Below are positions 10,301 through 19,889 of a stretch of 64,000 nt of DNA, piece by piece (within the stretch, counting starts at the first letter, position 1; each line of letters begins with the position of its first letter). Below the pieces are notes generated by a model. The model did no database searches. It was given only the letters and a program-made list of their open reading frames with translations, and was not told the origin of the DNA. The DNA lies in assembly GCA_951799405.1 (NCBI GenBank), contig OX637352.1, positions 10,674,820-10,738,819 of the forward strand, given 5' to 3'. The translations under genes and the position numbers were made by a program. This DNA comes from Agapetus fuscipes. Lineage: Eukaryota; Arthropoda; Insecta; Trichoptera; Glossosomatidae.

Positions 10301-13098
10301 CCTGCAACTCTTGCCGACCTTCCCTGAAACAGGGGTGACTTTGACAAAATGAACGATTTTTTTACAGTATAGATGGTCAGCCTTATACCAATCTATAAGT
10401 CAAGTTGTGGTGCAGAATAATCATTTATATTTTTTCCATTTGAATTTACGACCTTCGGACGCATTTCAATGTAATCTCTTTGTAACTTAGTTCAATATCA
10501 TCTAGAGTTTGTTTGGCAGTTCACCTACCTCAGATAAAAATACCATCTTCTTCCAGAACCCTGGAGTTAGCTTCAGGAAGTGTTGTAGCGTCACATTAGA
10601 ATAGTCTATCACCAAGATGTCGCCCTCGTTGCTGTCTATGCTGCATCTCATGTCGATGAATAGCAAGGAAAAGGCGTAGCTCTTCAAGAGATCATATTTG
10701 TCAGGATTCTGCTCTAAAAGCCTGAAATAGAGAACCAGTGATGAAAAAGTTTCAACCAATTTAGGGTATGTTGGATTAAACTCTAATCAGACATAATATG
10801 TCTCCTGAGGCACACGTCTCCTGAGGACGTCGGATATGACTCCGACGAAATGTAGAGAAAATCGTTCTTCTCTTTTGCACGGTCAGTAAAATCCGTTTTT
10901 ATTCATTCTATAAAATGCCTAACGACAGCAATCATAATTTGAAATCTTTAATCCTGATTATGACAAAATTGTGAACAACATGCTACGGGAGTTGTGAACT
11001 TTGGGATGTAACATACATCTCAAATTAGACTTTCTGTTTTCACATTTGGATGTATTTCCTGAGAACCTGAGGGCATAAAGTGAAGAACAAGGAGAGAGAT
11101 TTTACCAGGATATTCGTGAAATGGAGAGGATATACCAAGGACGATGGAATACTTTAATGATGGCAGATTACTGCTGGATGCTGTGTAGGGAATCTACGGT
11201 AAACACAAGAGAAAATCCAAGAGACAAACATTTGAAACTAAAGGAACAAGATTTTACTGATGTATGTTTATAAACTGCATGGAAATGTGAAATTTTTGGC
11301 AACAAAAACTCACAAATGCATTTGTAATTATATATAAATGATGATTGTGTAATGTTTTACAAAGAAAACATGTGAATATTTCATTCTTGATTTGCCAAAG
11401 AACCTGATGTGATAGAGAAAAACGAAGATAATTTTTGAAATCAGTGGTACAGAAATATTTAGAATCACATTTCAAGTGTAAACAGTTCACAATTTGTTTT
11501 AATTTGTAGACCTGTGTAATTGGTTACAAGAATAAGGAATTTAATGGCCTGCAACCGTAGACAGAACACCCTCCTCACAATTCGTTAAAACAATGGAACT
11601 TACTTTGTCTGCACGATCCTGTAGTTTTTGAAGGTCAGCGATGGATGAACGATGGCTTGTGTCATTCTCATTGCATCTTGGATTGTCGCGCCTAAAGGAT
11701 CCCTGTCTCCGAAAATCTCAGGAATTTGACCTCTAGCCGTTAAGATGCCGTCAATTTGGCATTTGGTCTTCTCCAAGCTGAATTTGTTGGCGCAGATCCA
11801 CCTTCGGAAATGATTGTCAGCTGCAAGAGATGACACAATAATTGAAACGATTTTTTCCATTAAAAAGTGCTCAATGTGGCTTGAGGTCAAGTTTACCTTG
11901 ATTTTCTATTGAAAAAAAATCTTAAAAACTAGTTTTTAAGACAAATTTCTGTTTCACAAGAATAAAATACAACATTACTTAATGGTTACTCCCTTGACTT
12001 ATAGGTTGGTATGAGGCTGATCACCGATACTGTAAATAGTCCTCATTTTATCCACCACCATGCATTATTGATTGTTTGTGTTCTTCGACTAATAGGGTAG
12101 TATGAGGTTGACCACCCACACTGTAAAAAATGGTTCACTTTGCCAATGTCGCCCTGTTTCAGGGAATGTCGGCAAAAATTGCACGGTGTATGTTCATTTG
12201 AGGTTTGAATTTTCATTTGTCAGTACACATGCAGCATTTGTAAGCATGAACTTACACGTGTCTGTTCGTGGGTAGCATTGAATATAAATTTGAAATGCTA
12301 ATACATCTTAATAATTTAGATTTTAGATTATAGTTGATTAAAAAAGGCATATAAATACAGGTTAAGCTGAGAAAAAATCTATCAGGAGGTTGGACAAAAT
12401 TATCAATTTTTTGTACCAAAAACCACAAAGTTGTTAACGACGAGCTCTAATAGTAAATTTTGGATCACACTGTCGCTTACCATGCGTAAAATTTTGAGCT
12501 CCTTTTCAAATTTCTAAAATCCAACATGCAGTGGTTAAACAAGGTTTTTTTTTTTACTTAGGATATATTTTTTTAATGCATCCTGTGCGGGAGACTCTCT
12601 AGATTTCAGAGACTCTTCGGGTATATGACGCTTGTTTTAGTGCCACATAGGTGTTGTTTATGAGCTTGTTCGTCGCTACAAAGCGCCAATACTCAAACAA
12701 GACCCAGTTGCTGTTAGGCTTCATGGACCTTTAGTGACCGGTCTTTGGTACAAGATTTATGAATTTTTCAACAGAACGAAGAGCATATTTGAAAATATAA
12801 ATGGTTTATTTTGTGCTCCGTCAGAATTCGAGGCTACAACCTTCCATTTACAAGTCCGAAGTGTTGCAACTGTACTATGGACTGGTCGAAATTATCACCA
12901 AGCTACAATTTTTCTACTTACTTATTGTCAAAGCTGGAAAGTGCGGTTGTTCGTGGAACCATTTTTTGAGTATCTCCACACTGTCATTCAGGTATGTTTC
13001 AGACACATTCAACCTTTTCAAAATCGCTGAGAAATCTTCTTCATTTGTACGAAGCAGCTCATTTTGAACGTACCTGTCGATTGGCATCATCTTGAAAA
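4167..13098 (-). CDS. CRAL-TRIO domain lipid-carrier protein, gene 1 (5 coding exons, complete CDS)
   Basis: Joining minus-strand exons 13090-12922, 11820-11604, 10721-10529, 10091-9875 and 4333-4167 gives a 963-nt CDS (320 aa) ending TGA. Every junction is GT-AG and the phases are 1, 2, 0, 1. The N-terminal helical CRAL-TRIO-N region (EILKKWFHEQPHFP, then TDNHFRRWICANKFSLEK) is followed by the lipid-pocket domain (about residues 120-262). That domain contains DILVIDYSNVTLQHFLKLTP and GIHLINCPSFGQ, followed by the FPKDLGG loop. The C-terminus GTFRRLEID matches insect members. Such proteins are cytosolic carriers of tocopherol, retinoid, carotenoid or phosphoinositide ligands; the ligand here cannot be told. 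The start is the first of two adjacent ATGs, 8 nt after a splice acceptor, so an upstream non-coding exon exists. Paralogous to the divergent gene at 37449-51439. Confidence 0.92.
4405..4606 (-). mobile_element. SINE-C, C1 tail, head missing
   Basis: Minus strand: body words plus the tail TCTTGAAGTGTGATACACAC and CAGCGCTCACCAAATAAATC. It begins only ~70 bp inside intron 4 of gene 1. Confidence 0.82.
4607..5039. other. Intron sequence, nothing recognised
   Basis: AT-rich intronic sequence of gene 1 with no open frame and no family match that I can see. Confidence 0.5.
5040..7490 (-). repeat. Tandem array of RepA-containing units (~0.4 kb period)
   Basis: The RepA start word (AATCTAAGTTGCA) recurs at about 5083, 5482, 5893, 6463, 6854 and 7255, giving spacings of 399, 411, 570, 391 and 401 bp. 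Each unit is one minus-oriented RepA plus a ~150 bp spacer containing TTATTTGATGATTCAAATTG and a GTGGCRCTTGAT word. The 570-bp spacing arises because a second RepA-type copy (6141-6365) follows directly. Lies in intron 4 of gene 1. Confidence 0.88.
7640..7780 (-). mobile_element. SINE-C head fragment
   Basis: Minus strand shows the tRNA-like head of SINE-C: GGACCGGTCTGTAGTCCAGT, then TCGTAAATGGAAGGTTGTGG and the B-box region, and the start of the body (GGAGCACAAAAATATACC). The 3' two thirds are missing. Confidence 0.78.
7978..8245 (+). mobile_element. LINE-3 3'-end fragment
   Basis: Shows the CTTTGCCAAACTACCCG and TCTGTGTTCCC…CAATCGCCACTTCC words of the LINE-3 RT C-terminus (intact reading at 51540-51800), then CACCTCTGCGGCAC. 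Degraded. Confidence 0.7.
8291..9335. mobile_element. hAT-like transposon remnant, 1045 bp, 8-bp TSD
   Basis: Perfect 14-bp terminal inverted repeats TAGGGACTGGAAAA, flanked by the 8-bp duplication CTAATATG (8283-8290 and 9336-9343). Subterminal regions are dense in CGCGAATTT words, in opposite orientation at the two ends. A short open reading around 8420-8525 (SATQLFCGKEKIPAKTL) resembles the BED-finger region at the start of hAT transposases, but this is weak. A SINE-D sits inside. The whole lies in intron 4 of gene 1. Confidence 0.9.
8525..8812 (+). mobile_element. SINE-D nested in hAT element
   Basis: tRNA-like head (GGTGTTATAGCCAAGGGGGC, B box GGGGTTCGATCCCCGCCTGG), then TTGACCCTGGTTCAACA and the AATTAATTA-rich body, ending with GGCCAGGCAGAGTAGGTTGG. 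Younger than the hAT element that contains it. Confidence 0.85.
9615..9785. mobile_element. Palindromic MITE-P, complete copy
   Basis: The left arm AAGTCTCATCACCACGGTAA is repeated inverted at the right (…TTACCGTGGTGATGAGACTT). The arms run to about 50 nt each, including ACCGATATT-type words, around a core with GCGGCCATCTTGGATTGACA. Related copies lie at 22425 and 49738. In intron 4 of gene 1. Confidence 0.85.
9875..10091 (-). CDS. Gene 1 coding exon 4
   Basis: 217 nt, equal to gene 2 exon 4. Acceptor AATTTTCAG; reads NGYVARVKGIHLINCPSFGQ, followed by SMLKKKISDRFHMHQSYEDL and YKHLPRTTFPKDLGGDDP. H-x-x-N-x-P and the xFPKxxGG turn are family landmarks near the ligand gate. Donor GTAAGT, phase 1. 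Confidence 0.92.
10155..10404 (-). repeat. RepA copy
   Basis: Full-length minus-oriented copy, from AATCTAAGCTGCAAAGGTAT to CCAATCTATAAGTCAAG. In intron 3 of gene 1. Confidence 0.85.
10529..10721 (-). CDS. Gene 1 coding exon 3
   Basis: 193 nt, equal to gene 2 exon 3. Acceptor CTATTTCAG, donor GTAGGT, phase 0 at the 3' side. Reads LLEQNPDKYDLLKSYAFSLL, then DMRCSIDSNEGDILVIDYSN and LQHFLKLTPGFWKKMVFLSE. This is the start of the lipid-binding domain. Confidence 0.92.
10959..11273 (+). pseudogene. Remnant of a transposon-borne 'uncharacterised protein' C-terminus
   Basis: One plus-strand frame runs for 105 codons with only two internal stops (TGA and TAA) before a terminal TAA. It reads YDKIVNNMLREL, stop, TLGCNIHLKLDFLFSHLDVF, PENLRA, stop, SEEQGERFYQDIREMERIYQ, GRWNTLMMADYCWMLCRES. 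I recognise the …S.EQGERFHQDI..ME.RYQGRW…MMADYCW… signature from a recurrent insect and invertebrate protein of unknown function that occurs as dispersed copies. The copy is disabled, lacks its N-terminal part, and lies antisense in intron 2 of gene 1. The function of the parent family is unknown to me. Confidence 0.72.
11604..11820 (-). CDS. Gene 1 coding exon 2
   Basis: 217 nt, the same length as in gene 2. Acceptor TCTCTTGCAG; reads DNHFRRWICANKFSLEKTKC through ARGQIPEIFGDRDPLG to KNYRIVQTK. It carries the CRAL-TRIO-N helix bundle (F/L-R-R…NKFSLEK, ARGQIPEI) and ends at GTAAGT in phase 2. Confidence 0.92.
11992..12336 (+). repeat. RepA: 5' fragment followed by full copy
   Basis: A 5' fragment (CCTTGACTTATAGGTTGGTA…) at 11992-12045 is followed by a nearly complete plus-oriented copy from ~12088 that ends in the ATTTAGATTTTAGATTATAG tail. 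In intron 1 of gene 1, between the start-codon exon and coding exon 2. Confidence 0.8.
12560..12893 (-). mobile_element. SINE-C with C2 (LINE-3-type) tail
   Basis: Minus strand: head and body of SINE-C, with CGCTTTGTAGCGACGAACAA, pass directly into the LINE-3 3' end (GGCACTAAAACAAG…GTCTCCCGCACAGGATGCA). Same organisation as 21160-21480. It ends ~30 bp from the donor of gene 1's first coding exon. Confidence 0.85.
12922..13098 (-). CDS. Gene 1 exon with start codon
   Basis: The acceptor TTTTTTTAG precedes TTTTCAAG and then ATGATGCC. It codes 56 residues plus one base (MMPIDRYVQNELLRTNEE… to …EQPHFPALTI) and ends at the donor GTAAGT, phase 1. Coding begins at 13090. The MMP start, the EQPHFP motif and the donor position match gene 2 and gene 3. 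Confidence 0.9.
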
Positions 13099-13159
13099 CT
13101 AAAAAAAGATATAAAAATCCCTTTATGAATAAAATGACTACGGTGGTATAAGATAGGTA

Positions 13160-13425
13160 GATGAGACAAAAATTGTATAGCGCCTTTTATGACAGTGTTT
13201 CACTACAAAGGCGTTTGTCCATATGATTGGACGAAGAGGTGAGTCTTGAGACTTCTTTTAAATGGTCTCTCCATATCCAGTTCCCTCAGTGAGGCGGGAA
13301 TAGCGTTCCAAGTCATTGGAGTGGCTGTCTTGAATGCTCTGTCTCCAAAAACAGTGCGGGGCCTTCTTGCAGGGATGTCCAGGCAGCTGCTTCTCAATGC
13401 AGCTGACCTCAGTGTTCAAAGAAAA
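13160..13425 (-). mobile_element. L2/CR1-like LINE 3' end
   Basis: Minus strand codes TVFGDRAFKTATPMTWNAIP, then LRELDMERPFKRSLKTHLF and a stop, the extreme C-terminus of L2/CR1-group RT proteins. The 3' end GGCGCTATACAATTTTTGTC matches the 3' ends at 3333 and 36170. 5'-truncated. Lies just upstream of gene 1's start-codon exon. Confidence 0.8.
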
Positions 13426-13559
13426 TATGCGAATAAAAGTACAAAATAGTATGATGAGATGGTTCGGACATCTTGAAAAAATTAACAAATTTTACAGAGG
13501 AAATGTCAGAGACGAGAAAATTGATTTTTATGTAAATTGATTACTATTTATTTTAACAG

Positions 13560-13715
13560 ATGAGTAACTTTACGCCAATCATCGAGAGGGGCATTTTCTA
13601 GTAAAGGTTTCTCAGCTCCCGAGGGGGCAGGTTCTTATTTATTGTGAATGCTGAGCAGACCTTATATATCTGATATTTTTATTTGGTATGAACACCGTAA
13701 AGGGAAATCATTTCT
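13560..13715 (-). mobile_element. SINE-B body fragment
   Basis: Contains TTCTCAGCTCCCGAGGGGGC and GGGAAATCATTTCTGACAC in the SINE-B order. The head is lost at the right. Confidence 0.7.
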
Positions 13716-13879
13716 GACACGTATGGGCCTCGTAGAGGAAGGCGTTGGACAGACAGCGGTGGCTGTGGTTGATCAAGGTGGATATAACCTACCCAGGGTT
13801 CGGCATACCAGTAAAGATAGTGTAGGATCAATGTTATATTTTTTGGTTTTTTCATATACCTGTTTAATTACTTTAATTT

Positions 13880-14230
13880 AGGTGAATTGCAAAAGTAGAA
13901 ACCACTTATTTAATGTTGCGTCATTTCTTTACATTGAGATTTTAAAAATAATTAAAATGTATATATTAATCACTAAAAATTGTATTAAATTAAATTAAAA
14001 ATTCACAAACGACCGTGCGCGGAGACGGTTTATATTTAACTACCAAAAATTAAAATAAAATTATTAAAGTAGCGGCATTGAAATTAAAATAAAATAAATC
14101 TTCTAATAAAGAAGTTCTTATGCATTTTTCATTAGATATAATATCAATGTTTCTTTGAATGAATGCATATTTATTGGAATTTTGCTTTGTAGGGGTGGGA
14201 GTCTTGACGACCTTCGATAAATCTTCGAAT
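13880..14230. other. AT-rich, no gene seen
   Basis: Low-complexity AT-rich stretch without open frames or shared repeat words. Confidence 0.5.
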
Positions 14231-14231
14231 G

Positions 14232-14522
14232 ACCGGACTGTAGTCTAGTGGTTAACATTTCTGACTCGTAAATGGAAGGTTGTGGGCTCGAATCCCGGCA
14301 AAGTACAAAAAAAATACCATTTATATTTTCAATATGCTCTTCGATGGGTGAAAAATTCATAAACCTTTACCAAAGACCGGTCACTAAAAGTTCATCCAGC
14401 TTTACAGCAAGTGGGTCATGCTTGAGAATTGGCGCTTTCTACAGCGACGAACAAGCTCGCAGAGGTCTCTTGAGGTGTGATTCCCACAAAAACATTGCTC
14501 ACTCAATAAATTACTATTATTA
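14232..14522 (+). mobile_element. SINE-C, C1 tail, near full length
   Basis: The best complete example of the C1 form. Head: CCGGACTGTAGTCTAGTGGT, then TCGTAAATGGAAGGTTGTGG, B box GGCTCGAATCCC. Body: GAAAAATTCATAAACCTTTA, then GGCGCTTTCTACAGCGACG. Tail: GAGGTCTCTTGAGGTGTGA, ending in TATTATTATTATT. Confidence 0.9.
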
Positions 14523-14654
14523 TTATTCTGTCATCTTAGGGTACCTATCTATTTGAAGATGGGACTGAATAAAACATGGCGGCATATTAACAGCTGATAC
14601 TTTTTTATGGAACAACGATCAGCTATTCAAGCAACGCCATGATCTTTCCGTTTT

Positions 14655-15028
14655 TTTTTTTAAACAATAGATTTGTGAAGAGGAAAGAAATTCACCAACC
14701 TAGTCTGTCTGGCCAGAAACAGGTATTAATATCATCAATTAAAACTTCATTATCATTTATTTTAATAAATTATTAATTAATAATTACCTAAATAATGGCA
14801 TATGTTGAACCAGGATCACAGTTATGGTCGAATGACCCAAGCAGGGATCTGCTCTGACCAGCCCACCATCACCTTTAGAAGAGGTTTTAAGAAAATACTG
14901 TTTTAGAAGAGCCACGGCGCCCTTGAGATGGTCTGTGATCATTAAACGGCGCCACCGGAAATAAATCATCCATCATCATCATCGAACCACCGTTATTCGA
15001 TTCCAAATACGCTAGAAAGTTGATGTTT
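14655..15028 (-). mobile_element. SINE-D interrupted by an L2-like LINE tail
   Basis: Minus-strand SINE-D, with head words at 14985-15025 (CAACTTTCTAGCGTATTTGG) and body at 14690-14850. The two are separated by ~130 bp containing GGCGCCCTTGAGATGGTCTG and a trailing CATCATCATCAT, which resembles the C1/L2-type 3' end. Confidence 0.72.
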
Positions 15029-15384
15029 AACCGATATGGTATCTATCGATATAGTGCCATATCGTATCTTCGAGACTTCCACCCCAAGACTTACAATGTT
15101 AAAAATATGTTTATTATCTAAAACACGTAGACTGTTCATTTATTCTGAGAGGTACTTGAGCAAATGCACTCCACGTTACAGTTTGTAGACACTCCGGTCT
15201 TTGTCTGTCTCCTTATCCTGTGACGTAGACGCTAGAACAGCGAAGCTTTTCGGATTACAAGGCAAGGAGATATTTGTGCTCTCTCACCACTGTGACAAGC
15301 AGACGTTTCTGTTGTCCTCAGCACATATGCTGCGTGTACACTTACAAGCCTTAAATGTTCACGTACATCAAACAGACCATTCAC

Positions 15385-15575
15385 AACCGTACAACTCGTA
15401 CAACCGCATTAATAGGAATGCCCATAAACGTCTTTATTTTTTTTTATTTTAAAGCTGTTTTGATTTTAACGATAAGATAAAAAAAAAGTTGTGCCATTTT
15501 TCTGCAATCTCAAACTTTAAACTGCTCTCCTGAACAATTTAGTTTATGTCGCTATATAACCGTCGATATGATAAT
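15385..15575 (+). mobile_element. MITE-F right-half fragment
   Basis: Matches the right half of the element at 37680-38087 (TAATAGGAATGC…TTTTGATTTTAACG…AACTTTAAACTGCTCTCCTG) and ends with ATATAACCGTCG, the terminal inverted repeat. The left half is absent. Confidence 0.75.
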
Positions 15576-15889
15576 CGTCACATTCGGCGTTCTTGTTCGC
15601 AACAGTTCGTTTCACAGCGCTTGTGCTAACGAAGCTTTGTATGTGCATCTACACACGTGTCTGTCTCTTCTAATTCTCACCCGACTCATCTTGTCAGCTC
15701 TACCACATTCTAGATCTTCTGCATAATATGTTCTTCATGTGCCATGTGTGCTTAGTTGGCATGTGCCAGGTGTTCTCCGGAAATGACCAAGCTTCAAGGT
15801 GTAGATATGTGCCAAAAAAGTTGTTACGCAAATAGTTCAAATTCTAACGCCAGCCACTTCATTTAAAGCAGAAGCTACCAAACTTATAT

Positions 15890-16140
15890 ATTTTATAGAC
15901 CACTTCCAAAATTTTAGGGGTTCCAGTAGACCTCCTAAAAATTATTGTGGCTTCTTGTCCAAAAAATCGTCGACGGGGGGGAGGATAGACACGCAATTTG
16001 ATAGATGGGTGGCCACGGGTTTGTATACATTTTTTGTAGACCCCCACTTCTGTACATCTTGTAGACTTCCATTTTGATGCCACGTCAATGTATCCAGTAG
16101 ACCCCCTATCGAGTATCCAGTAGACCCCCAGCTCTCAAGA
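15890..16140. repeat. Degenerate CCAGTAGACCCCC repeats
   Basis: The words CCAGTAGACCT, TGTAGACCCCC, TTGTAGACTTCC, CCAGTAGACCCCC (twice) occur irregularly over 250 bp. No coding function is seen. Confidence 0.5.
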
Positions 16141-16141
16141 A

Positions 16142-16300
16142 GCCTGTTTCTCATATTATCTTGTTTAGGCTGAATAAACCTTGCCGGTAGTTAGAAATCA
16201 ACACTAAAACGCGAAATCATTTCTGACTACCTACCTCAATGGGGGGGTTAGTGCCCTCTGGCATGTAACACAAGCATTTTACCAAATAAAATATATTTGT
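16142..16300 (-). mobile_element. SINE-B fragment
   Basis: Contains AATAAACCTTGCCGGTAGTT and GAAATCATTTCTGAC of SINE-B, degraded at the tRNA-like head. Confidence 0.65.
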
Positions 16301-16394
16301 TTTATCAGAAATGTTACTGCTTTACTATGGACTATACTAACGTAGGTTTGTGACGTTTGCCTGCCGAAAAATGAACATCCGTTCCGATAATGCT

Positions 16395-16540
16395 ACGAGT
16401 TTTTTTTTAAGGAATCCTGTGCGTGAGGCTCCCCAATTCTTGAAAGTCTTGGGATCTATGTCACCCTGGAAGAGTACCGCAGAGGTGTTGCTTGAGTTCT
16501 TGCTTCTATCGTGAGGCGCTGCAAGGAAATGGTGAGTTTA
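16395..16540 (-). mobile_element. LINE-3 3' tail
   Basis: AGGAATCCTGTGCG, then TGAGGCTCCC, then CGCAGAGGTGTTG: the inverted LINE-3 3' end. Confidence 0.65.
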
Positions 16541-17414
16541 TTGTAGAAAGATCAGAACAGTCAAGATTTAACTCAAAGCAGGTTATTAAAGTCAGGGACT
16601 TGACCAAAAGAAGAATTTCCTTTGCGTTTGTATGAGTAGGTAGAGCATGTCGTTGTATTAGGAAGTAGGTATCATAACGATATTAAAATTGTTGCTAGCC
16701 TTGGTTGGACCAAGTATTCTTGCATCAACTTGATACAACCTTTCTTGTCATATCGCTGCCTTAGTGCTTGTTTACTGTAAACGCCATTGAGCTAATTTTA
16801 CAGGAGCAATGTTTTTGTGTTTTGTTATTGTAATTGACAAAATCGTAATTCAATTGCCTATTTTACCGAAAGTACTGCAGGTCTGGCACTATAATAATCG
16901 GTAAAAATCATAATAATGTTACGTTTAATACTAAAAAAAGGCGTTTTAAAATGGATATACGTCAAAGATGCGCAACGGAAATTTCGTAAAGTGGATATAC
17001 AGTAAAACGATCTTGAGACTGACCGGACGCTCGCAACAATCTTTTAGTGCTTGTTTACTCTATGCGCCAAATCACATATAAAGGGTGTTCCAGTCACTTC
17101 TTCACCGCACATTATATTTGTTGTACTTATTTAATTCATATTACACAGTAGGCTATTGAACTTTCATTTGACTTTTATTTATTTCTTTACTTCCTTCCTT
17201 TCCTATTAATACTCTAGTGTTACCAAAGAGATGGAAGAGAGAAGTTTATTATCAAAATATTTTTTTATTTTCTTTAAGGTTTTTTTTGTTTTTTACTTTC
17301 TTGCTCTAGCTGAAGACTAAAAATTTCATTTTTTTTCACGAAACGGCGCTATAAAGAAATCATCAACTCATCATCATCATAAAGAAAGTATTGATTTGGT
17401 GTGAAAATTTTTTT

Positions 17415-18010
17415 TCGAGGTTTTCACGGAAATGAGTTGTCCTGGTGCAGGATATGCCAAAAAACACTATCTTTCAAAAACGTCCGTCTGTATGTGTGTG
17501 TGCGTGTGTATGTGTGTCACTTTCCAAAGTATTAGACTTCGAGATACCATATTTTGGCTACATCAACTCTTTTGAACATGTTTTAAATATGAATTACACG
17601 GCATTTCACCAACTTGAAAATTCAAGATGGCTGCCATACAAAAAAAAACATAAAATTTCAGATGGCAACCCATAGACCCAGGTTTGCAAGAGTGTTGCCA
17701 TACCTAATTTTTTTCGTAAAAATTTGAGCAACGACCACACTGAAAAAAATAATCTTGGAGCCGTTTTTGAGAAAAGTGCAATTTTATGTTTTTTTTGTAT
17801 GGCAGCCATCTTGAATTTTCAGGGTGATCCCATGCCGGTCGGCTCATCAAAATTTGTGGTTGTCAATTCTCTAAATCTAAAAATTGGTGTCTCTGTGATT
17901 AGTAGTATCGGCTGGGACATACACACATACGGACGGACAGGTTCGACAAATTAGGTTTTTTTGCACGTCCTGGCGCAAGACAACTCATTTCCGTTGAAAC
18001 CTCAATTTTT
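17415..18010. mobile_element. TIR element M with inner hairpin
   Basis: Long inverted ends: GAGGTTTTCACGGAAATGAG at the left; at the right, reverse complemented, TTGAGGTTTCAACGGAAATG. The arms extend into GTCCGTCTGTATGTGTG. Inside, a second, nearly perfect ~42-bp inverted repeat (17614-17657 and 17780-17821, core AAGATGGCTGCCATAC) is present. Partial relatives lie at 19090 and 38265. No transposase frame. Confidence 0.8.
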
Positions 18011-18139
18011 TTTTCGGACGAATACAATACTTTATAGCTCCTTCTGACTGCTATAAAAAAAAAAAAAAAGTTTACCCACCATACAAAGTCCAAGTTTGCA
18101 TACAAAAGCGTTCAATGACCATCTATGTACATATGTATA

Positions 18140-18366
18140 ATAATCGAGAATCGTAGTTGCAACGAAATATTAACATTCAAAACTCAGATCAATTGCATGC
18201 CCACAAACAGAAACTTGTAAGTTCGCGCTTGCAAATGCTGAGTGTGTACTTACAAATTGAAACCAAATCTCAAATGAACATTAAGCCTGCAACTCTGACA
18301 TTGACAAAGTGAATTATTTTTTACACTATGGGTGGTCATCTTTATACCAACCTATAAATCAAGGTT
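18140..18366 (-). repeat. RepA copy
   Basis: Minus-oriented, GTAGTTGCAACGAAATAT to CCAACCTATAAATCAAGG, with a small internal deletion. Confidence 0.75.
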
Positions 18367-18379
18367 CTTTCTTGTGTAA

Positions 18380-18462
18380 TTGGCGTTTTTTTCAGAGACG
18401 ACCAACCTCGCAGAGGGCTCTTGAGGTGTGATTCACACAAAACGGCGCTCACCAAATAATCT
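18380..18462 (+). mobile_element. SINE-C C1 tail fragment
   Basis: GACCAACCTCGCAGAGGGCT then TCTTGAGGTGTGATTCACAC. Only the 3' 80 bp remain. Confidence 0.7.
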
Positions 18463-18779
18463 TTTTTTTCTTCTTGAAACAGCATAAACTGGCAAATGAT
18501 TCTAGCTTTAAATTCGTCATACAGTGAGTTAATTTATGCAAGAAAGTCGAGTGCAGATTCTGTGCATTTTTTTTTATTATTTTGAAGAAAACATCAATTA
18601 TATATCAGAAAATATGTTTTTTTAGGACAAAAGTTGTAGCTTTCTATCTCTTGTATAAAATGTTTACGAAAGTAAGTCTGTTTTTATTTTGAATTTCCAA
18701 ATAGTGCGTGAACTACGTTATTGAAAGATGGAAAATTTTTATACGTTTCAATGTTTTGATGTTTGCTAATGATGCTCCT

Positions 18780-18945
18780 TGCCTGATAGGTTGGTATGAG
18801 GCTGACCCCCCATGCTGAAAAAATAGGTTCGCTTTTGCTTACGCCACCCTGATTTTACGGATATGTGACAGGAGTTGCAAGGTTTATGTTCATGTGAGAT
18901 TTTGTTGATTTTAATTTTAAATTTAACGTCAATTTCAATTTTCAG
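18780..18945 (+). repeat. RepA A2 copy, 3' part lost
   Basis: GATAGGTTGGTATGAGGCTG through AAGGTTTATGTTCATGTGAG, then diverges. Confidence 0.7.
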
Positions 18946-18949
18946 TAAG

Positions 18950-19045
18950 GATTGGCAGAATAAGAAGAAATGGAGGCAGCTCTGCAGAGGCTCTGGCCAC
19001 CCCTAGCGGAATGGCGACAGAATTACAGTTACAGTTACATATATA
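18950..19045 (+). mobile_element. LINE-X 3' end with (GTTACA)n tail
   Basis: Peptide …KKWRQLCRGSGHP stop, followed by ATGGCGACAGAATTACAG and a GTTACA microsatellite. Confidence 0.75.
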
Positions 19046-19523
19046 CATAAATACTTGTTCAGATTATATTAAATTTTTATGAAAATAGAATATGATCTGT
19101 AATTTCGGCTGGTACATGCATACATACATATACGGACGGACGGGACATTATGTCTTGGGACATTTATCGGTGGGCATTTTGTCGTGGTACCAAAAATATA
19201 CTGTAAGTTATCCACGTACGTGTCTAATTAAGCATTTTGTAATCTCGTATGGCAATTATTATCTATTAATAATTACCTACTGTTTCACGAACTAAAAATG
19301 TAGCAACCTGTATGTTAAAATGCCATTACGTTCATTTCAACATATAATCGACTAACCGTTCACATTGAACAATGCAATGGCAGAAATTGTTTTTGCAGAT
19401 GGTCGGGAGATGTTTTTCTTCCTATGAACTATAATTTTTAAAGGATTTATCTCAGGAATCCCTTGAAAACTTAAATATTCATCTCAAAATTCCGAGCGGG
19501 CTACGGTTAAAAAACGATGTTTA

Positions 19524-19539
19524 GGTGTGACGTCACACC
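19524..19539. other. Perfect 16-bp palindrome with CRE core
   Basis: GGTGTGACGTCACACC is self-complementary and contains TGACGTCA, the consensus CREB/ATF site. No gene is seen next to it, so function is speculative. Confidence 0.5.
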
Positions 19540-19889
19540 CACGCGCGTCTGTGATTGGCACATACGGCAGCCACTCGTCAGCCACGCATGCGCATCAGCG
19601 TTTGTGGCGTATCCAGTAAACAAGCACTGAGTTGAAATTTCGAACACAGAATATCGTCTGTGAAAATGTTGAATAATTCGCACATTTGAAGACAAATACG
19701 TATTTTTTTTTAGCTCAGATTGTGTAGAATTTTATTCTTAAGACAACTGCATCAAAAAGTCAGATTTGACAAGATTGGCGTATACAGTAAACAAGAACTG
19801 GGGGAGCGATATAGAAATTTACGTCATCCTAATCAATTAATGTAGATTTATGCAATAGTTTGAACATACGATTCTTTTTATTATATAAT

